A stretch of 8,230 nt of DNA from BOG-908 sp964247675 (GTDB taxonomy: Bacteria > Pseudomonadota > Alphaproteobacteria > Acetobacterales > Acetobacteraceae): NCBI GenBank assembly GCA_964247675.1, contig CAXTVW010000150.1, forward strand, positions 1 to 8,230, read 5' to 3'. Numbering within the stretch: the stretch's first letter is position 1; each line of letters opens with the position of its first letter. The position numbers were made by a program, and so were the translations under genes. Of the stretch, positions 1 to 4,616 are shown in pieces. The notes below the pieces were generated by a model. The model was not told the origin of the DNA, did no database searches, and saw nothing but the letters and a program-made list of their open reading frames with translations.

Positions 1-93
1 CTGCCGGACAACACCGGAGCACATGAGCAGGCCCAGAAGCTTGCAAGCGAGATCGTGACGAAAATCACCGCGAAGAAGGACGTTGCGCAATGA
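1..93 (+). CDS. 3' end of an unidentified gene (partial)
   Basis: An open frame enters from the left edge and ends at TGA 91-93, giving the last 30 residues of a protein (starts LPDNTGAHEQAQ, ends KKDVAQ). The tail is hydrophilic, looks helical and is rich in Ala, Lys and Glu. I do not recognise the family. The stop overlaps the next possible start as ATGA (90-93), a typical translational coupling arrangement, so this gene and the broken lipoprotein-like gene after it probably formed one operon. If that second gene is a phage-type lipoprotein, this could be the end of a holin or another lysis-module protein. That is inference from position only. Confidence 0.55.
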   Translation: MPDNTGAHEQAQKLASEIVTKITAKKDVAQ

Positions 94-379
94 TAACCCA
101 TGTCAGTGTACCGCACGTGGCTCGGGCGATCGCCCTGGTGTGGCTGTCGTCATGCACGGCAACGAGGCCGAAGGCACCACGGACCTGAACGCCGGCCTCG
201 AAGTGGCTGCGGCCCTGGGGGAGTGCTTACCCCGCGCGCCCCAGCGCCAACCCGAAGATTGTGGCCGACCTTACCCGGCTTGCGGCCACCGCCAGGCGGG
301 CGTGGCCTCCTGGAACGCTTCGAGCAGCTCGTCAGACGAGGCGCTGGCCAACGCGGCCATTTTGGCGCTGGTGGCGTAA
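90..379 (+). pseudogene. Frameshifted small lipoprotein-like gene (phage-type, remnant)
   Basis: No single frame gives a convincing protein, but pieces from two frames join into one. From ATG 90 the first piece is a short signal-like segment ending in IALVWLSSC, which resembles a lipobox with its cysteine codon at 153-155. This frame stops at TGA 186-188. From about 160 to 223 the frame two bases on gives EAEGTTDLNAGLEVAAALGE. From about 225 to 290 the first frame resumes with AYPARPSANPKIVADLTRL. From about 293 the second frame returns with GVASWN, a serine run and DEALANAAILALVA, ending at TAA 377-379. The joined product would be about 95 residues: a lipoprotein signal followed by an Ala-rich helical domain, like small lipoproteins in prophage lysis regions. 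One shift lies just after a run of five G (217-221). It could be true decay, sequencing error or a chance impression. The start overlaps the preceding stop. Confidence 0.45.
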
Positions 380-451
380 GAGGGCTCGGCGCACATACCC
401 CTTAAGTCGCTGCGGTTCGCGTGCCTTGCGGTTGACGACGGGAACAAGGCG

Positions 452-487
452 CGTGACGCTCCTCCACAATCGAGAGGGAGCGTCATG
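452..487 (+). promoter_or_regulatory. Inverted repeat enclosing the MFS gene's ribosome binding site and start codon
   Basis: TGACGCTCC (454-462) and GGAGCGTCA (477-485) are perfect 9-base complements with a 14-base loop. The stem can extend outward by a G-U pair (453/486) and a C-G pair (452/487), so the ATG at 485-487 and the purine-rich Shine-Dalgarno (GAGGGAG, 474-480) are largely in the 3' arm. In RNA this would hide the start site until melted or opened. As DNA it could instead be an operator. A poor sigma-70-like TTGACG lies at 432-437 with no good -10. The repeat is seen directly; a regulatory role is inference. Confidence 0.45.
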
Positions 488-1708
488 GCGGCTACGGTAC
501 AGAACCAAAGACACGTCGTGGCGGCATGCTATCTGGGCTGGACGCTCGACGCGTTCGACTTCTTCATCATGGTTTTCGTCTTCGGCGATGTGGCCCGGGC
601 GTTCGGCATTGGCGAGACGTCCGTCACCTTCGCCGTAACGCTTACACTGGCCACGCGCGCGCTCGGCGCCTATCTTTTCGGCCGTTTCGCGGACAAATAC
701 GGCCGCCGGCCGGCGCTGATGGCCAGCATCCTTGGCTTTTCGGTACTCGGGTTTTGCACTGGCCTGGCACCAAACGCCACCGTGTTCTTCATCGTGCGTG
801 CGCTGTTCGGCCTGGCCATGGGCGGCGAATGGGGCGTCGGTGCGTCGCTCACCATGGAAAGCATTCCTGCCGCCTGGCGTGGGCCGGTCAGCGGGCTCCT
901 GCAGGCCGGGTATCCGAGCGGTTATCTCCTCGCCTCTCTCCTCTACCTCGCTTACCCGTGGCTACATTGGCGCGGCATGTTCATGGCCGGCGCGGCGCCC
1001 GCTCTTCTCGTGCTCTACATACGCAAGAACGTGCCGGAAAGTCCGGACTGGACGGAACGTGCGCGCTCCGGGCCGCAGCAAAGCCTTATGAGCGTAGTGC
1101 GGAGATATCTGCCGCTCACCATCTATGCTGCGTGCCTGATGGCCTGCTTCAACTTTTTCAGCCACGGCACGCAGGACATATACCCGCGCTACCTGCAGCG
1201 GCAGCGCCACATTGTCGGGCCGAGCCTGACGACGATCGTGGTCATCTACAATCTCGGCGCCATGATAGGCGGGATCGCGTTTGGCACGCTCTCGCAACGC
1301 ATCGGCCGCCGCCGCGCGATCGGCCTTGCCGCGGCACTCTCCTTGCCGATGCTGCCGCTCTGGGCATTCTCTTCTACGCCTGTCTGGATCGCCTTGGGCG
1401 CCTTCCTCATGCAGGTTTGCGTGCAAGGCGCCTGGGGCGTCATTCCGGTCTATCTCAACGAGATCTCGCCGGCACCGATACGCGGCACTTTCCCCGGCCT
1501 CACCTACCAGCTTGGCAACTTCCTCGCCGCCCTGAATTTGCCACTGCAAAGCGGCATCGCCGACGCCATGGGTCATGATTATCGCTATGCGCTCATAGGC
1601 GTTGCCGGCACCGCTGCGGTGCTGATCATCGCGCTGATGCTGTTCGGCCGGGAGGCGAAGGACGTGCGCATGGGCGCCTTTGGCACCGTCGACGCGCGTG
1701 CAGATTGA
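485..1708 (+). CDS. MFS permease, sialate/carboxylate:H+ symporter-like
   Basis: A 407-residue inner-membrane transporter of the major facilitator superfamily with about 12 hydrophobic segments. It opens with GWTLDAFDFFIMVFVF (18-33), a first helix typical of the SHS/AAHS groups, which carry sialate, lactate, pyruvate or aromatic acids with protons. The MFS loop 2-3 motif is GRFADKYGRRPALM (66-79). Helix 4 carries RALFGLAMGGEWGVG (105-119), then ESIPAAWRG (125-133). The second-half counterpart of the loop motif is GTLSQRIGRRRAIG (267-280). NEISPAPIRGTFPG lies at 325-338. The segment around RRYLPLTIYAAC and NFFSHGTQDIYP (207-234) recalls lactate-type permeases. A monocarboxylate substrate is a guess. 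Length suits the bacterial family. Start at ATG 485 follows GAGGGAG and fits the usual short N-terminus. The gene stands alone, convergent with the repressor gene. No partner enzyme is nearby to name the substrate. Confidence 0.85.
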   Translation: MAATVQNQRHVVAACYLGWTLDAFDFFIMVFVFGDVARAFGIGETSVTFAVTLTLATRALGAYLFGRFADKYGRRPALMASILGFSVLGFCTGLAPNATVFFIVRALFGLAMGGEWGVGASLTMESIPAAWRGPVSGLLQAGYPSGYLLASLLYLAYPWLHWRGMFMAGAAPALLVLYIRKNVPESPDWTERARSGPQQSLMSVVRRYLPLTIYAACLMACFNFFSHGTQDIYPRYLQRQRHIVGPSLTTIVVIYNLGAMIGGIAFGTLSQRIGRRRAIGLAAALSLPMLPLWAFSSTPVWIALGAFLMQVCVQGAWGVIPVYLNEISPAPIRGTFPGLTYQLGNFLAALNLPLQSGIADAMGHDYRYALIGVAGTAAVLIIALMLFGREAKDVRMGAFGTVDARAD

Positions 1709-1725
1709 AACCTACGAAAAAACCC

Positions 1726-1813
1726 TCTTTTCTGAAGAAAAGAAGCAAGACGTTCACTCGGCTGTCGCCGGACTCTCCTTGAGAGTCGCCGACAGGGAGA
1801 GAAAGCTTTGGTT
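1726..1813. repeat. Dispersed hairpin element, copy 1
   Basis: First of three related extragenic elements in the window. It contains a small inverted repeat TCTTTTCT/AGAAAAGA (1726-1733, 1736-1743), then AAGAAGCAA, then a CTGTCG...CGACAG hairpin, then GGGAG-GAAAGCTTTGGT. The order of blocks matches copy 3 (8146-8230) and the degenerate copy 2 (4218-4328). Each copy lies just outside a gene. It fits a transcription-terminating repeat common in acetic acid bacteria, a point from memory that I could not check here. Confidence 0.6.
1761..1796. terminator. Bidirectional hairpin between convergent MFS and repressor genes
   Basis: The stem has an inner perfect arm GACTCTC (1771-1777) / GAGAGTC (1781-1787) with a three-base loop, and an outer arm CTGTCG (1762-1767) / CGACAG (1790-1795) separated by a small internal loop. 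It lies 53 bases after the MFS stop and 42 bases past the stop of the repressor gene, so it can serve both. There is no clean T-run directly after the stem on either strand. Both inner arms contain GANTC sites (1771-1775, 1783-1787). Confidence 0.55.
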
Positions 1814-1837
1814 CTCTCACGGAAAAGAACTGCTTCC

Positions 1838-2479
1838 TTACTGGCTAGCCCAGACAATACGGTGCATCCAGGCGACTGCCCTCAACTCGAACGCGTAATC
1901 TGGATGTTCCGGGTTTAGGCTGCGTAGCTCGATACGCCGCGCCGATTGACGCACCAGCTGCTTGGCCATCACCTCGCCGCGCGTCGTGCGCACCACTACC
2001 CGGTCCCCCCTGCGTATGGGCGCGGACGGCGAGACCACGACCATGTCTCCGTCGCGGAACACCGGTTCCATCGAGTCACCGGAAATCTCCAGCGCATAGG
2101 CGTGCGGGTCGCCCACCTCCGGTATGCTCACTTCGTCCCAGCTGCCGCCCACCGGGAAGCCGCCATCGTCGAAAAATCCGTCTCCGCCGGCCTGCGCCAT
2201 CCCGATCAGCGGGATGCGCCGCGGCCCGCTGCGCCCTGACGCGATCGCGCGTTCGCCGGCCACCAAGTGAGAGAACACCTCCAAACTCGCGCCCGTGGCC
2301 TCCAGCACCTTTGCCAGGCTTTCCGTCCCCGGCCAGCGTGCCCGTCCGTCCGGCATTCTGCGTTTCGACAGGTTGAAGGTCGTGGGATCCAGTCCTGCCC
2401 GGCGCGCCAGGGCGGATGCTGACAGGCCGTTCTCGGCAGCAAGTGTGTCCAGCGCGCGCCAGATATCCTCATGCTTCAT
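1838..2479 (-). CDS. S24/LexA-like self-cleaving HTH transcriptional repressor
   Basis: A 213-residue regulator with an N-terminal helix-turn-helix and a C-terminal S24 peptidase domain, the layout of phage CI and LexA-like repressors. The HTH region is about 17-47 (GLSASALARRAGLDPTTF). A linker leads to a probable autocleavage site AQAG, Ala97-Gly98. The catalytic serine is Ser136 in EISGDSMEP, and the general base is Lys173 in VMAKQLV. All the residues needed for RecA-stimulated self-cleavage appear present. The family represses its own promoter and nearby genes, and is relieved by DNA damage or another signal. ATG 2477-2479 (minus strand) is the first methionine and has no obvious Shine-Dalgarno. 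It is divergent from the small phage-like gene and ccrM and convergent with the MFS gene. Family is firm; the SOS link and target genes are inferred. Confidence 0.88.
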   Translation of the reverse strand: MKHEDIWRALDTLAAENGLSASALARRAGLDPTTFNLSKRRMPDGRARWPGTESLAKVLEATGASLEVFSHLVAGERAIASGRSGPRRIPLIGMAQAGGDGFFDDGGFPVGGSWDEVSIPEVGDPHAYALEISGDSMEPVFRDGDMVVVSPSAPIRRGDRVVVRTTRGEVMAKQLVRQSARRIELRSLNPEHPDYAFELRAVAWMHRIVWASQ

Positions 2480-2506
2480 TGCAACCGGTTATGCTGGAAA
2501 ATAATC

Positions 2507-2535
2507 CTTGTAACAAGCGGAAAACAGCTAACAAG
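2507..2535 (-). promoter_or_regulatory. Putative promoter and operator of the S24 repressor gene
   Basis: On the minus strand, TTGTTA (plus 2529-2534) and TACAAG (plus 2507-2512) are 16 bases apart and resemble -35 and -10 boxes. They would start transcription about 20 bases before the repressor's ATG. TAACAAG occurs twice in direct orientation (2511-2517 and 2529-2535, 18 bases apart). The first copy is half of the palindrome CTTGT-A-ACAAG (2507-2517). Repeated boxes over the -35 and beside the -10 suit autorepression. The repeats are seen; promoter and operator roles are inferred. Confidence 0.35.
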
Positions 2536-2696
2536 GGTTGCCATGGTGTGATGATCGCCGTAGGTTGTTCGTGTTATGTTCCATGCACGCCAAGGTTGGT
2601 CTCACCTCTGTTCTGCCCTGGCTGAACCAGCCACTGGGGCCAAGGAAAAGGTATCCCTCCACCTAAATACAGCTTTTGAACATAGGAAAACTATCC

Positions 2697-2726
2697 TTGA
2701 CGCTGTGCAAATGACTCCATTACGTG
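2697..2726 (+). promoter_or_regulatory. Weak candidate promoter with internal GANTC site, upstream of the small gene and ccrM
   Basis: TTGACG (2697-2702) matches five of six -35 bases. At 17-18 bases distance lies TTACGT or TACGTG, a poor -10. GACTC at 2713-2717, a target of CcrM-type methylation, lies between the two. Several cell-cycle promoters in alphaproteobacteria carry GANTC sites whose methylation state changes their activity, which makes the placement notable, but the -10 is weak. Confidence 0.25.
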
Positions 2727-2765
2727 TCGCCTATGACAAACAGCCGCACACCTCATCCCAGCACC

Positions 2766-2800
2766 GCCGCTCCCGCACAGGGGGCGGCTATTTTTGTTTC
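2766..2800 (+). terminator. Strong intrinsic terminator or attenuator
   Basis: GCCGCTCCC (2766-2774) pairs with GGGGGCGGC (2780-2788) through nine base pairs, one a G-U, around the loop GCACA. TATTTTTGTTTC follows directly. It works in the plus direction only, as there is no T-run on the other side. No plus-strand gene lies between it and the MFS gene 1 kb away, which has its own hairpin. It must therefore end a small RNA or attenuate transcription into the small gene, whose Shine-Dalgarno begins five bases after the tail. Confidence 0.7.
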
Positions 2801-2816
2801 TAAAAAGGATCGCCCG

Positions 2817-3050
2817 ATGGCTTTCTCGCTGCGCAACCTCTCCGTCCTCGCCTACGCCAACGGCTTCACTCTCTGGCTCTACAAGACCGGCGCTGACGAC
2901 CAGTCCTGCGTCGCGGCGCCCGGCTTCTTCGACGATGCGGGTGACATGCTTGCCGGCGGCGACATGCTCATGGTCTCCGCCCGTGACGGCGGTCGGATGT
3001 TCTGCGTCCTCGCCGACACAAACGGCGTACGCACGGCGCCAATGATGTGA
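2817..3050 (+). CDS. Conserved phage-type small protein of unknown function
   Basis: A 77-residue protein starting MAFSLRNLSVLAYANGF. The pattern LSVLAYANGFTLW-YKT, then GFFDDAGDMLAGGDMLMVSARDGGR (36-60) and a short beta-rich end, resembles small proteins encoded in phages and prophages of alphaproteobacteria. I recognise the pattern but know no proven function. It is soluble, with no signal peptide or membrane segment. ATG 2817 was chosen because AAGGA (2805-2809) lies seven bases before it and the recognised homology begins here. The frame stays open upstream to GTG 2724 and ATG 2733, but that stretch reads through the terminator hairpin and looks low-complexity. ccrM follows 98 bases downstream on the same strand. 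It could be a leftover of a domesticated phage; this is inference. Confidence 0.7.
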   Translation: MAFSLRNLSVLAYANGFTLWLYKTGADDQSCVAAPGFFDDAGDMLAGGDMLMVSARDGGRMFCVLADTNGVRTAPMM

Positions 3051-3156
3051 ACGCACGTCTCTTAGGCCACACCAGGCGCACACGCGGTTGACGCGGATGC
3101 GGGGCGATCTTCACTGTCCGGCCTTCCTTACGGAACCACTCCAAGGCTTTGGACAT
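2968..3156 (-). CDS. Possible small antisense ORF between the phage-type gene and ccrM
   Basis: On the minus strand ATG at 3154-3156 opens 62 codons. The first part (MSKALEWFRKEGR, then TVKIAPHPRQPRVRLVWPK) reads like a real small basic protein, with an amphipathic helix then a strand-like segment. This part covers just the interval not used by the neighbours (about 3045-3156). The remaining residues, over the end of the small gene, are arginine-rich and look like a shadow, so the true gene may have lost its stop through a frameshift. GGGAG directly abuts the ATG, too close for a good Shine-Dalgarno. It overlaps the ccrM start by eight bases head to head. I do not recognise a family. Confidence 0.3.
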   Translation of the reverse strand: MSKALEWFRKEGRTVKIAPHPRQPRVRLVWPKRRAFTSLAPCVRRLCRRGRRTSDRRHGRRP

Positions 3157-4216
3157 CTCCCGCGACCTGCCCCTTGACCAAATATTGCGCGGCGACTGTG
3201 TGGAGATGATGCGCATGCTCCCCACCGCGTCGGTCCACTGCGTCTTCGCCGATCCGCCCTACAATCTGCAGTTGCGCGGCGAGCTGCGCCGGCCGGACGA
3301 CAGCCTCGTCGACGGCGTGGACGACGACTGGGACCAGTTCACCGATTTCGCCGCCTACGACGCCTTCACCCGCGGCTGGCTCACTGAAGTGCGCCGCCTG
3401 CTGCGCAAGGACGGCACGCTCTGGGTCATCGGCAGCTACCACAACATCTTCCGCATCGGCGCCATCCTGCAGGACCTCGGCTTCTGGATCCTCAACGACG
3501 TGATCTGGCGCAAATCCAACCCGATGCCGAACTTCCGTGGCCGCCGTTTCACCAACGCGCACGAAACGCTCATCTGGGCGGCCCGCCAGCAGGACAGCCG
3601 TTACCGCTTCAACTATGCGGCGATGAAGGCGCTGAACGACGACCTGCAGATGCGCAGCGACTGGCTGATCCCGCTCTGCACCGGCGAAGAGCGCCTGCGC
3701 AACGCGCACGGCCTCAAGCTCCATCCCACGCAAAAACCCGAAGCCCTGCTGCACCGCATCCTGCTCGCCAGCACCATGTCCGGCGACGTGATCCTGGACC
3801 CGTTCCTCGGCAGCGGCACCTCGGCCGCGGTGGCCAAGCGCCTGCATCGCCACTTTGTCGGCATCGAACGCCATCCGGCCTATGTGGAAGCCGCCTGGGG
3901 CCGCATACGCCGCATGAAGCCGGCGGCACCCGAGGCCATGGAAGCCACACCCAGCCGCCGAGACGCGCCGCGCATCTCCTTCGGCAGCCTCGTCGAGCGC
4001 GCGCTGATCACCCCCGGCACGATCCTCACCGATCGCCAGCGCCGTGTGGCCGCCACCGTCATGGCAGACGGCACACTGTCATGCGGCCCGCATCGCGGGT
4101 CCATCCACCAGGTGGGCTCCGCCGTGCAAAACGCGCCGAGCTGCAACGGCTGGACGTTCTGGCATTTCGAGCGGGACGGGATGCTTGTTGCGATCGACAC
4201 CTTGCGGAGCCAGTAA
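3149..4216 (+). CDS. ccrM: CcrM-type DNA adenine-N6 methyltransferase (GANTC)
   Basis: A 355-residue beta-class N6-adenine methyltransferase. Caulobacter CcrM is 358 residues. The catalytic motif DPPY is at 35-38, followed by the CcrM-type run NLQLRGELRRPDDS and VDDDWDQF. GSYHNIFRIG (95-104), WRKSNPMPNF (120-129), HETLIWA (138-144), LCTGEER (176-182) and HPTQKPEAL (192-200) follow. The AdoMet-binding DPFLGSGTS is at 217-225. The C-terminal domain (about 275-355), ending with NGWTFWHFE (333-341), is the one CcrM uses in DNA recognition. The enzyme methylates the adenine of GANTC and in alphaproteobacteria times cell-cycle gene expression. Its start is unusual. An in-frame stop lies at 3089-3091 and no ATG or GTG follows before TTG 3149. 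The next ATG (3206) would cut into the fold. Only AAGG (3143-3146) precedes, at two bases. No restriction enzyme gene is adjacent, consistent with an orphan methylase. Confidence 0.93.
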   Translation: MDISRDLPLDQILRGDCVEMMRMLPTASVHCVFADPPYNLQLRGELRRPDDSLVDGVDDDWDQFTDFAAYDAFTRGWLTEVRRLLRKDGTLWVIGSYHNIFRIGAILQDLGFWILNDVIWRKSNPMPNFRGRRFTNAHETLIWAARQQDSRYRFNYAAMKALNDDLQMRSDWLIPLCTGEERLRNAHGLKLHPTQKPEALLHRILLASTMSGDVILDPFLGSGTSAAVAKRLHRHFVGIERHPAYVEAAWGRIRRMKPAAPEAMEATPSRRDAPRISFGSLVERALITPGTILTDRQRRVAATVMADGTLSCGPHRGSIHQVGSAVQNAPSCNGWTFWHFERDGMLVAIDTLRSQ

Positions 4217-4217
4217 G

Positions 4218-4328
4218 AAGCAAGCAGTTCTTTCTTGAAAAGAACCAAAAAACTTTTACGACTGTGCATTTGCTGCTGCTTCGGTGTTTCCGGAACCAGT
4301 CGGCTGCTGCGGATCCATGGGTTTTTTA
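4218..4328. repeat. Dispersed hairpin element, copy 2 (degenerate), ccrM 3' region
   Basis: GTTCTTT (4227-4233) and AAAGAAC (4239-4245) form a first stem. CCAAAAAACTTTT follows, the block shared with copy 3. CGACTG (4259-4264) pairs with CAGTCG (4297-4302), and the outer AAAAAAC matches GTTTTTT (4321-4327) near the end. The block order is that of the other two copies, with more divergence in the loop. The T-run after GGG at 4319-4327 could end ccrM transcription. Confidence 0.5.
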
Positions 4329-4616
4329 GCGTTCGTTTGGATGTTTTCTAATGTTACGAGAGTTTATAGGTGACTTGATTTCGGTTTGTCGAGCGCGCGT
4401 TCAGCGCGGCCTTTTCGCACCACGTCCAAGCCCATCGCTCGATTTAGGCCGTAACGCTTGCATGGCAGCAAGCAAACAGCCCATTTTCAAACGGCCCAAA
4501 ACTTCACTTCCCCCGCTTGTGGGCCAGCGGGCGCCTCCGGAAACATTGCAATGCTATAGCGTCGGAGACGCAACGTTGTCTCGCGTCATTCCTCAAAGAA
4601 GACCTTGCTTGCTCCC
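4329..4616. other. Intergenic region with small hairpins and no gene
   Basis: This stretch lies between the ends of convergent ccrM and the GTPase gene. Short open frames here have poor composition and no recognisable sequence. Three small stems are visible: CGCGC/GCGCG around GTTCA (about 4394-4410) followed by GCCTTTTC, GCTTGC/GCAAGC around ATGGCA (4456-4473), and GCGTC-GGA-GACGC (4559-4571). None has a convincing T-run for the GTPase transcript. The first third is markedly AT-richer than its surroundings. Confidence 0.4.

Larger units (their letters stand above)
2480..2816. other. Gene-free divergent control region (337 bases)
   Basis: This stretch between the repressor and the small phage-like gene has no convincing gene of its own. 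It holds the TAACAAG boxes (2511-2535) and a plus-strand TTGCCA/TAGGTT pair with 17-base spacing (2538-2566). It also holds the hairpin TGGCTG-AAC-CAGCCA (2619-2633), which CCC/GGG can extend after a two-base bulge (2616-2638), and GCCAAGG twice (2589, 2639). A second plus-strand -35-like TTGACG lies at 2697-2702, a GANTC site at 2713-2717, and an intrinsic terminator at 2766-2800. A transcript of roughly 220 bases from about 2573 to the terminator is possible, either a small RNA or an attenuated leader. Confidence 0.5.

Noticed and set aside
526..1578. A 350-codon frame inside the MFS gene on the same strand
   Set aside because: It is Arg- and His-rich with no membrane pattern; the overlapping frame gives a complete permease.
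2766..2816. Treating the upstream extension (from 2724 or 2733) as the true start of the small phage-type protein
   Set aside because: The recognised pattern begins at MAFSLRN, which has a good AAGGA seven bases before it. The extension is low-complexity and runs through a terminator.
3128..3874. A 248-codon minus-strand frame opposite ccrM
   Set aside because: Composition is typical of an antisense shadow (runs of Val, Ala and Glu), and the plus strand encodes an unmistakable methyltransferase.
3149..4216. A restriction-modification system built around the methyltransferase
   Set aside because: No endonuclease-like gene is adjacent on either side, and the enzyme has the C-terminal domain of orphan cell-cycle CcrM.
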